Positions 1 through 11,800 of a stretch of DNA of 64,000 nt are shown one piece after another. Source of the DNA: Lingula anatina. Its lineage: Eukaryota; Brachiopoda; Lingulata; Lingulida; Lingulidae. Location: assembly GCF_001039355.2 (NCBI RefSeq), contig NW_019775547.1, positions 391,726-455,725 of the forward strand, given 5' to 3'. Within the stretch, counting starts at the first letter, position 1. The number at the start of each line of letters is the position of its first letter. A program made the position numbers and the translations under genes. Below the pieces are notes generated by a model that did not search any database, was not told where the DNA came from, and saw only the letters and a list, made by a program, of their open reading frames with translations.

Positions 1-16
1 GGGGGGGGGGGGGGGG
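1..16. other. Homopolymer G run at the window edge
   Basis: The window opens with 16 consecutive G. A pure G tract abutting ordinary AT-rich sequence may be a sequencing or gap-edge artefact as easily as a real low-complexity tract. From here to 1045 I see no exon. The stretch should be intron, or downstream intron, of the SLC4A11-like gene. Confidence 0.6.
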
Positions 17-186
17 CATCAGAAATCCAACACTGACAAGGTATCATTCAGTAGAAATTCCAACCAATTTCTAAATTTCCACGCATAAGGCATGAAATTG
101 CCCTTTCATTTCCAAATTACTCTCCCAAGAATACATTCTAGACCCCCTCAGCATACCTCTCTTAACTCTAGGGGTTATCATAACTA

Positions 187-236
187 GGGCAGGTAACTAC
201 ATGGCAGGGCTGGTAACTTTTCAGAGTTACCTGCCC
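187..236. repeat. Short perfect inverted repeat (hairpin)
   Basis: GGGCAGGTAACT at 187-198 is the exact reverse complement of AGTTACCTGCCC at 225-236: a 12-bp stem around a 26-base loop. It lies in presumed intronic sequence. Further right (about 385-560) there is a loose scatter of variants of AATCGACGAAA, which could be the remains of a simple repeat. No function is apparent. Confidence 0.5.
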
Positions 237-1045
237 GGTGGTCTGGCTAGTAATTTCCTTGAATTTCATACACTGCTTATATATATCTATATTTACATAA
301 AATCTAGCAAGCAACTACATAACATTACTAAAATTGGTTGGCATATCTATTAATGAATTTACACATTAGGTATTTGTGATTATTACACGATCGACGAGTA
401 TAGTTAGATAATCGACGAAAATAGTGAGAGCATTGGCTTTAATACACCATAGACGAGAAATGATTGACAACTGAATTGACAAAAATAGATGCTGAATTTA
501 TGATAGGCTCGTTTAAACTTGAAACTGAATCGATGGGAAGGCAGTGAATCGACGAAACATAACTGAATCGATGACCTGAATTTTTGCCCTTTTGGACACC
601 CATACGGTATTCTTTATTAGTTCACTTATGAGATTGTAAATATGACTAAGAAAAAAAAAACAAGTTTTGTAAAAATTGTCCGTATTTCAGTAAGATTGAT
701 CATGTCCACGAGTTTCAAGATAATACGGCTATCGATTTTCCTTGAAATGTGTTATCACCATCCCATTTCATGCTGATTTTTTAACTTGACCTGCATCTTA
801 TGAAAATTCATCAGTTCCATAATTTGAAGACAAAAAGTAAAATGGTTTTCCACTTATAGTGATATAACTGAAAGTGCACAGCGACGACTACAACAGATAC
901 AGGTGATGGCTATATATACAGACACATCAGTGTCTCTACATAAAAATCAGCAGTATAAAAATTTACAAAATGTAAATATTTCATGCAGTAAATTGTATAA
1001 TTATTACTTCACCTAAGCTTAGAAAGAAGAAACATTCATACGTAC

Positions 1046-4000
1046 TGTACACAATGTCTTTACCAGCATCAAATATGAATGCAGCAGACACAAAAACTGC
1101 AGTTATCTCTTCTGTGGATCTAAAAATCATACAAACAATATTATGGCTTCGGTATGAAATAAAGATGCATTAATATTTTACAAACAAGGAAAAAAAGTAT
1201 CACTAAAGGTCAAATACAAAATACCTTAAAACATAATCACAACAATTCACAATTTTACTTATTATTACTTCATGATGTTACCTCCAATAAAAGATTTGAC
1301 TTTTCTTACAGCCATGTAATAAAGTAATGCTACAATTTCAGTAATCTAAGGTGGATAACTTGAACCAGAGTAACTTGCAACTGCAAGATGTACCTTGTTG
1401 ACCAATGTGCGAGTTGGCTCACATCAAAAACAGCATACAGGATTAAAAAGAGAGCATTAAAGAGACCCACACAAGAATACATGGCAGGGAAATCAACTCC
1501 ATAGCTCTCAGCCACTTGATCGATGACTAGAAAGAATAGAACATCCCTATCTGTACAGCAGACTAAGAGAGAGAGAGTGACAAAAAGTCAGACAAAATAG
1601 TGCCAAAAGAAAGAGATAAAGAAATGCTGTGAAGAACTTTGTAAAGGACAAAACGATGTTCAAGAATGTATTCAGTGATGTCCTTTAAGCCAGTGTTCAG
1701 TGCTGCCAATGGCAAAAATAACCCCTTTCCCTAAATCTATTGGTACCCTAATTATTATAGAGCAGTCACTGTATATACAGCCCTTTTCACAACCTCTGAA
1801 CATGGAGATCACAAAAAATGTACATATGCAGGGACAAGATTTTTCCAACTATTGACATATTTCCGACTTTTTGGAGCCAAAAATATCATTGGCCTAGTCA
1901 GTCCCCTGATAATTGTTTTAAGTTTTCTTTGCAGCTGGATTTATCTATATTTATTTATTTCATTTCTTTTTAATTGACATGCAGAAATGTATGTACCACA
2001 AAAATGTATTGTTCATAAAAAGTACTTACTGATGATGAATAAACTAATTGGAGCAGTGGTCATTATAATCATCATAGGCTGGCCTCCAAACAGTGAAAAA
2101 ACCATACCTGCAATTGTCTGAGCTATGATGTGATCTTTAACGGCTGAAAACCACAACATAAATACCAGTTCAGATCTGTGAAGCAAAAAATTAAAGTTTT
2201 TACAATTGCATCACCATAAAAAACTTTTTTTACTAAATTGTGGGATACCTTCTAGGTATGTTACATATATCCCACATTGCTTCAATAAATGAAACAATAA
2301 TGAAGTGAAATTTTTGAACCAGGACTTTAGGTTAAGGTGATATGAAGATATTTTGGTGAATAATATGCAATATCAAAAAACTATAGGTTGACATATTAAT
2401 CCTATTAAATTTTTCAATATCAACTTAAAAAAAAATTGAAGCAAAATCTCCCAGGCTATGGAGTCCATGGGAGACAAGCAAATATTGAGGGTTTATTGCA
2501 AGAGATAGAATTACATGGAGATGATTAAAAAAATAACTGTGCCTCAAATTTGACGTGAATATCAGAGAGAAACACATTGCAATTTTGGTGGAGAAAAACA
2601 GAAATAAGTATTCTAAAACTTACAAGACAATACAAACACAATACTATTGACAAACTAAATAATTTGCAAAAGAAATTTCATTTTTAATTATTATAAATGA
2701 CAGCAAATTGTACCCATGGCTCCATGTGTGCTTTTGTGATTCACTTCACTGAATGCAATGGTTGGTAACAAGCAAGAGAAATACAAAAAGATGGTTGATG
2801 ACAGGCACTTGGAAATTGTGTTTGGACCAACAATGCCTAGAAATACACAAAATAACTGTTAAAGTAATATTAAGATACTGATTTCAGTATAGTTTGAATT
2901 TTGATACTGCTCCAGTTTTTGTTCTTCTCATATGCATCTAAGGCCGCATTCTCAACGAATTGAGCCAGGCTTTACAAATCATGAGAACTAAAAATGGCGG
3001 ACGTACATGAAAGAAAAACCGCCTAATCTTTTAATAGTCTCTCCGCCACTCACACGCCTCCCCACACGTCGTCCCTGCGGGGTACAGTAATTAAAACTCG
3101 GCTCCGAACATGAATATCTCCGTGAATACCTCTGGTGATATTATCTCCGTAGATAGTCGATTCATTGCTGCTCTACGGGCCAATTCATTCCTTTTTCGCC
3201 TCTGTTTTGAAAGATAATAGAACAGAAGAGCTTTTTTCCTTCGATCGCCTTCAGCCGCCATGCTTTCTTCACCACGAGTTTAACTGATGAGCATGCGCAC
3301 TTAATATTTCTCAGGTAGCTTCCGCATGGCGAACGGAGCCGAGATTTAATTACTGTACCCCGCAGGGATGACGTGTGGGGAGGCGTGTGAGAGGCGGAGA
3401 GACTTTTAAAAGATTAGGCGGTTTTTCTTTCATGTACGTCCGCCATTTTTAGTTCTCAGGATTTGTAAAGCCTGGCTCAATTTGTTGAGAATGCGGTCTA
3501 ACAGTACATTATGGGAAAATCAGGTTAAGGTAACAGTAGAAGGAATGCACAGGCACCGGGTATGACCCACCTATCTTCAATGAAAACTTTGGAAACTTAA
3601 GTTAATTTCTTCTAAGTTTTTTGCTAAAATTTAATTTTTCAAAACCTAAAATGCTTGAGGCATTTTTTCATGCATGTAAAACATCGTTCAAAATAAATGA
3701 GAAGCAAAACATAAGAGTGGAGAAGAGACATACTGAACATATATATTATTTTATACCTTCTGCTAGAACTAAATTTTGATTTATTTTCTTACCATCTCTA
3801 TAGTCAGACCAATAATAAGGGAGTCTTCTTTTCAAATCAGCTAGCATTCCTCTTCCAGGATAGAAGCTCCCCTAAAATCCACTTTTAGACTTAGTACAAG
3901 CACGTTTTGGTTTTCAACAGGATAGTGTGGGAGAATGAGCTCAAAAACATACAGGCACATAATGATGAAAAGGGCATATCAAAAATCCATACCTGGCAAT

Positions 4001-7000
4001 AAACAGCTTCTGATGAATATAAAAAAAATAGAAAAAGTGACATAAGGTTAAAAAAAACACCTTTAACTCATCCACCAGTGCTTCTGAAGTGCTACCCTTT
4101 CTCATATCTGGCTTGCTCTCCTGTTTAGACAACTCCTCCGAATGTTCCAAGAGTAACTGCTTGAAGCCTGCAACATTGTGGACATCATGCAATTCTTGTC
4201 TGAAGCGCAAATCTGCGAAGATGGTGGCTAATGCCTGTCCTGTGACTAGGGCTTCTTTAGATCCGGACTGAAAGGAAAAAGCAAATATTATTAAATGAAC
4301 TGATTCAGATATTTCATTTATACACAAGGGTTGTTCAAAAAGTTCTAAGCCTCACCTAAAAGGAGTTGTAGAAACAAGACACTTTTGTCATGAGCCATAT
4401 TTTTCGAGTTTCCTTAATTTTTCAAGCTCTTTATTCATTCTACAGAATTCTGCAGAATCCAAGACATCAGCCATTTAAAGACCCAACATGTACAAATTTA
4501 GATTCCCAAGGAATTTAATCAGTTTGATACAGGGGAAATTTCATTACATGTTAAAATACATGGAAGGCAAAAATCTAATTTAGTGTCAGAATCCCAAAAT
4601 ATCTCAGGAAACAAATGGTGTGACTGTCTGTCTCATGCTCTTCTTGTATTGATTCAAATTTATTTAATTCTTTATGCTTCCTTATGCTTTCTAAAGTTAA
4701 CCACCGAAAACAATGCTTATTTAGGTGAAAATGTTCATTCTTTGCTAGAAAAGCTACATCCTTTGGGGTAAACCTACATTGCCATTTAACCTCATCATCT
4801 TGATTCTCACAAATACATGGCAGTTATTGTAGCACAAGAAAATTATAAGTTAAAACTATTTTAATTTCATATATTTTGGTCCCCGGTTCTCACTTGGAAG
4901 TCACAAAAAGTTTGCAAAATGAATTTGACTGACAAAATTGCCAATATCAGCAACCTGTTGGTCCTCAAGACAGACAAGGAAATACTTATTGGTCAACTTA
5001 TTCATGTCAACCAAATATTGTGTATGTTTAATCAAAAGTATCTAATCACATGCATGGATGAAAGTTGTAAAAAATTGAAAATCCTGAAAACATTGTGTCC
5101 AACTTCTAATTCACTGCTTGCTAGATTAAAGTTTGGGGGTGGTCGGCTCATGCCTTGATTAACCTACCTCTAATCAAAATAACACGATCCAAGGCTGGGC
5201 CCCTGGGGACGTGTGTTTTGACAGCGCCCCTAGTTAAAAGCTTTGAGATTGTTTGTGGGACGCTTCAGATTGAGAGTTAATGCTCTAATTCCCTTTGATT
5301 TTTCTCTTTCACGTTTGTGTAACGGAGTGATTTTATGTATCAGTTTATATTTTTTTATCTGATAGTGTGACTGTTCATAGCCATATACAGCGTACTGCTT
5401 TTGGCTAGCATGACGTGAGGTGTCTCACCTCAGCGTGGTGTAGGAGGCGTCTCACCTCTGTATGAAATTGACCAAAGATAGGAAATAGGTTGTACGGGAA
5501 ACGTACAACCTGATAGGGGAAGGGGGTGGACTGGTTGCAGAAAGTGCTTTTCGGTCAATAAGTGACCTTCATCAGCTGCAGAGTCCGAAAGATAGGGGGT
5601 GTTAGGGGGGGTGGTCAGTGCTATATTTCGACAAATGGTTTTCACAAGGGGAAAAACCCAAGTTCTCATCAAAGGTGTCTTGCCTTTGTGAATGTGTCTG
5701 CTTGTGCAGATTGTAAATGCACTTATGTGCGAGGAAGTCTCGTCCTGACAAAGGTGTCTCGCCTTTGTATGTGTGTATCTGCTAAGCAGATCACACTGAG
5801 AGTGGGGTATCCAGAGAATTAGCCAGAAATGGACTGACTGGGAGTGTAATTATAAAATCTGGGAGTGTAATAGTAATGAGGTCCAACGGACAGAAACACG
5901 GCCAGAGGCCACAGCAGGGGGGTAGAGGGATATGCCCCCCTTCGCAGGTGGGAGTTTGCGGGTCCTCCCCCAAGAAAATTTGGATTTTTAGAGGCAATTT
6001 GGTGCATTCTTGTGATATTTGGATATTAAATTTAACAAAATTTGGCCCTATCAAATGGTAGTTTTTAATATTGTTTGATCAAGTGCAACACACAATAAGT
6101 ATGTAGAAAGTATCAGGCAAAAAAATTTCTTTACAACAATGTCACAGTCACACCAATCATTTACTGTACCTTTATCTAAAAAACAAGTTAAACAACTGAG
6201 AATAAATGCAAGACAGTATGAATCAGTTTGCCAACTAAACTGTTTTTAAGGTCTATGTAAGGTTTAATTTACTTTTATTGAGGCCGAGGAGCCAGGTGAC
6301 CGGCTCATCTAATGCAATGGACATTCATTTGCATAAATGATAACTTTTCATTCAGGGTGGTGCGCCATGAGTTTTGCACTTTATTTCATTCAGCACAGTG
6401 CCTCTGTAGGAGTAACACACAGTATACTTTTTCTTTTTTGATCAGTTATTTTACTTTTGCTACTTGCAATTTATAGTTTAAAGGAATGGCAGAAATGGTG
6501 AGTTTTTTAATACCGTTTATTGATTATTATTGATTATTGGTAATTAATGAAATTTATCAGTTTTTGTGTAAGTAAATTTAAGCACGTAAATAACTGGTAG
6601 GGAGGGCATTATTGTAATTTTCTTTTTCTTTTCTTCTTTTTAGTGTTTACGTGTCTTGTGAATTCTTGCGTGAAATAAAACCAAGATCCAGTGAACAACA
6701 TATGCTTTTCCTTGACTTTTAATTTATCTGTATAGCCCTTGCATGCTATATTCAAACCATTTTCATTTGGGTCTTAAAACACAATAAGATATTTAAAATG
6801 ACTTTAAAAATGTTTTGTGCCGATGGCCGCATTATACTATTAGTGTACTATCGGTGGCAAGTTGACATACCTTTTTGCAACGCACATGTAACGACAGAGC
6901 CGCAACAGCCAAGCCAAATGTGGCCGTTTTTGTTAACCCAGGAAACGATCTTTTTCTGAGTTTTAAACACAATTTTATGTGTTATTTATTAATTGTGAAT

Positions 7001-8769
7001 AAAGAATGTATTGAAATACACGGCTTTATCGTGGGCCGTGATTTGAAAAACTGACCATGTTTCATGAAAAATGGCCGTGCAAAACAGGGCCACGCAACTG
7101 GCTGGCTAATTCTATGGGGGTATCAAGAGAAAGATGATACCCAGTGTATTGATCTATTTATAATTGTAATAAGTATTTTAAACACTGTTTGAGTAGTAAT
7201 CCATAGTTATAAATATATCCATTTATTTTTTTATTTGTGGTAGGGCTGACTGTCACATTTAATGCTCAAATAAATTATTATCATTATTATTATTTAATTG
7301 CATTTCAACCATATGGGGGTGGGGATGAGGGGCTTCAAATGAAGACTGAAACTTCTGAAGTCAGGCATAAGTGTTAACTTTCACCTGATGCTTATTGCTA
7401 ATGTTACAGTATTAATCTGAATTTTAAAGGAATAGGGCTCTTCACTGCTATTTTTCATTAAATATATTATAATTATTAATAAACTCACCTCATCTGCAAG
7501 CACGTATATGACAAATTTCACTTCTTGTGATGTGTGTCCTAAATTTGCTGCATGTTTAAGTGAACAAATTGCTATAGTTTGAGATTTCAGCTCTGGAATC
7601 AATCCCCTGAAAATAAGAACATACACAACAGGTCAAAACTTAATGTTAAAGGAACTACACAGCAAAGCTGGCAGATAAAAAGACAATAAAAAGAAAAAAA
7701 AACTTTTATAAAAAGAAGCTGGTTATGCTGATTTTCAAAAAGCTCCTGTCTTATCAACATACAAAGTCACTCAGCATATAAGAAGTGAAACAAATGGTTT
7801 GGCACTTGAGTGGCAGCATCACCAAAATATATGCAAAAAACATTTTTAAAATAATCCAATCATGCTGATTTTCACAAGGAACATTAAAAAAAAAACAAAC
7901 AAAGCTACTCCGAAAACGAAGTAAAACAGAAATATGGTCTGTCAGTTATAGGGACTGATGTTTAGGACAGTGGTGGAGAAAGCACCAACGTTGCCACAGA
8001 CAGACAAACACAGATCATTCTTAAAAAGATCCAGCATTTTACCAAAATGAGCCAATGATTAAAATGGAACTTAACCAAAAATGTGCTTGGACATTTACTG
8101 GGTGAACAACAGATGTTTTGGGAAATGATGGCAAACAGAATAAATGCAGATACTTACAATGTCTGTCTAAAGAGGAAATTTTGATAAATTTCAAAAAGAA
8201 GGCTCTGAGACTGACAATTTTCCTTCTTATTTTATTTTTTTTTATCTCATTGCAGCTATTTCTTGATTCATTTACTTAATTTTATTATATTTTAAAAACT
8301 TTGCTGAAAAACCAAAAATGTGCTTCTTTTCAGTGCTGTTATTTTATACACTGAGGTACATACACTTGAACAACTTTGTCATACTGTAGTTTGTATAGTC
8401 AACATTCCCATGCAAATGAGTATGAAATGATATACTAAATTATCAACATAAAGTGCGACACTCGTGCAGAAAATTGCAGGAATTGATCATATAAATGCTT
8501 TTACAAGACAAAAGATTCCAGATATTATATATTTCATATACTTTGTTGGTTTAATAAATTATCATCTTATTAGTATATCATGCAACATTTAACAAATAAT
8601 TGAAATAAATGGACTGCTAGCACCTAGCCAATGCAGACAGCAACCTGTCTCTCTATCAAACAAAGCCACTCAGTAAATTTATTCTTAAACAAAAATATGG
8701 TTTGATTACTTAAGTTATGAGGCCATACATTAATTGCCAAAATTGTGCAAAAAAAAAAAATTATATTAA

Positions 8770-8813
<44 letters not shown>

Positions 8814-11800
8814 AATAACTCAGTGTCTGTATATAATAAGAAAAATGATGTAAATTAACACGTAATGAAAGTTAGATGATATTCCAAATAACATATTTTC
8901 CCAAAATTTCAATATCATTTACTTGAAAGATCCCTTTAAAAAAACAATACATATGTACGTCAACAAAGGTACAATTGTTTTTAAAAATCTTACAATACAA
9001 CAACCCATGACTGGTCATAGTCAAATCCACCACCGCCTAAATCAGAAGTTCCTTGGATGGTTTTGCTAAGACAATGAACTAAAAATAAAAAATACATACC
9101 TCAGATAGATGAATGGATGGACAGATAAATAAATAAATAGACAGAAAGACAAACAGTCAGATGGACAGACATATTATATAAAACATAGATCATATTTTGC
9201 ACATGAAGTTTTCAAAATTAGGAAAAAAGGATAAATTAACTTAAAGTCATAATAACTCTTCGTTTTGGCCAAAAATTGGATTTTCCTGGAGTAAATGGCA
9301 ATTTTCCCGTACTTACCAATGGTCAACGACCCCATTCCTGCATTCATAGTTAGTCCAGGTTTTTTTTTCCTAAACGTTTGGTTTTTTGTTAAAATCTCTT
9401 AAGAAAGTTTAACTGACGGAGCCCTCTCTGACACTGCATAGTCACGCGATATAGAGCAATATTTTCTGGTGACCTACTTAAAACCGCGGGAAAAGCAGAC
9501 AAGCACTCCTATTGACGATTCTGATATGTACTGGCTAACGCATGAAAGCAAAGGCCTCAAAAAGTTGGAAATGAAAACCGGTTGCCGAACCAGCCGCGGT
9601 GTGGCAGCTCTTAAATTTTTATTTTACATCTCATCTCATCACACACATTACTGTGAAGCCAACCAGTTTTCCCATCAACACAGGTATCACTTTCCTTAAA
9701 CTCATCTGTCTATCTACCAGTTTGACCGTCGTAAAATCATACATCCGCTATAAACAGACGAAAAACAGGTCAAATCTACTCAGGTCAACTGCCAGTAAGC
9801 TACTGCGCATGAGCGGAACTTGTGGTCCACAGGCTGTCTGGACTCGGCTGGAACGAGGAGCACTAGGCAAGTCACCCGCTCTTTACCTTTCTGACACAAT
9901 TAACTGAATTGATGAAAATAAAGTAGCCGAAATGGAATTTTCAACCATTTTTCATTCCAAATAAATGTTTATATTGTCATAAATACATAGTGAAAATCAA
10001 CTAGAAGACACAGTCTTTAAATCAATTCGGCTCATGTGCAGTAGGTTACTGGCCCTCGCGTCATGACCTGAGTAGATTTGACCTGGTTTTCATCTGTTTA
10101 TAAGGGGTGTATGATTTTACGATGGTCAAACTGGTAGATAGACAGATGAATTTAAGGAAAGTGATACCTCTGTTGATGGGAAAACTGGTTGGCTTCACAG
10201 TAACGTGTGTGATGAGGAGATGAGATGTAAAATAATAATTTTCGGCAACCGGTTTTCATTTCCAACTTTTTGAGGCCTTTGCTTTCATGTGTTAGCACAG
10301 CCAGTACATATCAGAATCGTCAATAGGAGTGCTAACACATGAATTTTCATGCTAATCTACAATATGTGCAATTCTGGGCTTTTCGTTATCCGACGCACTG
10401 TACAAATACTCGCAACTTATTCTGCAGATTGCATCATGCGTTTGGCGCCATACGTTATTTTGGTCTCGATTGAATGCGAGAATCCGCGTGACACCCCAAC
10501 ATCATTGGCAACGGATGCCGTGACGACCGGGAAGAAAGGCATCGAAAGCCCTATTGACAAGCACAGATTTTAGTTTTACTACAATAAGAGCTGTTTTAGT
10601 GGTAAAATACAATAGAATATATTTTCATGCGTTGTTTACAATGTATTTCTTGCGGAATTTTGAATCTCAAAGAGTTATTATTGCTTTGATCCAAATTCAT
10701 AAAAGACAACGTACTTAAAATATCCAGAACAACATATAAATGATATGCATTATGTGCAGATATACATAGCTCTAAAAAGAAAACATTGTGCTAAAAACAT
10801 TTTTAAATTTCTACATGAGTCAGTTGCATTTTTCTTATTGTATATTTTGACAATACTGTTACATACAAACTGTGGCAAATGAGGTTTACCGTTATCATGG
10901 GTAAATATGGCATCCATTAATTTATCAGTGTCAAACTCAGCACTGCTGCCAAAAGTAGTTGAAAGCATATTTCTTGTGATATCATCTAGTCTGGACTCAT
11001 GCACATCTAACAGTACATGAGCATTTTCAATGAGCAGCTTCATTGTATTGGCTGTTTCTTCCTCTCGCAAATCATTCAGTGGTATTGGCTTACAGATTCA
11101 TGAAAGAAGATGTCACATGTGTAAGAAAAATTAAACATTTAAAGGGATAATAACTCTTCGTTTTGGCCAAAAAATGAATTTTCCTGGAGTAAACAACAAT
11201 CTTCCCATACTTACCAATGGTTAATGAATCCATTTTTACATTCAAAGTTAGTCCCTGGTTTTTTCTAAAAAGTTTAGTTTTTTGTTAAATTCTCTTAAGA
11301 GATTATAACAGAGTATAGCCATCAATGGAGGTGACGTGGTCTGAAGACAAGTTCAAATATCAGAATAATAGCTATAACTGCTGTTTTTGTCGTAAAACAA
11401 AATATATTTTATTTCTATGAGTTGCATGTTCACGATGTTTCTGTTGTGAAATATAGACCTCATACGAAGAGTTATTATCCCTTTAATATGCCACATTTAA
11501 TATATTATGATTTAACCGCATGAAATATCTATTTACATTTTAACATTTCAAAATTGTGCTACATGTATTAAAACACTGTATAGTGCCTACCTCATGCCTT
11601 GATAACATAAGAGAGGTTCGTCTATCTCTTCTACAATCAGGCATTTCTATTTCAGTATCTAGTACTAGTACTGAAGCAGCTGGACTTATTCCAGTTGGTT
11701 TTATAGGGGGTAATTTGTTAGGTACTGGTAGAGTAAGCCCTTCATTGTAAACCCTCGTCATATCTCCAGGTTCTAAGTCCGTGACTTGCAGGCTGGGAAG

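Noticed and set aside
5562-6061. Overlapping ORFs of 60-90 aa on both strands
   Set aside because: They cross the hairpin cluster and GC-rich repeat; composition follows the G/C runs and no protein family is recognisable.
10349-10573. 74-aa plus-strand ORF in CpG-richer DNA
   Set aside because: Lies between the foldback element and the resumed MITE; no recognisable domain and likely part of transposon debris.
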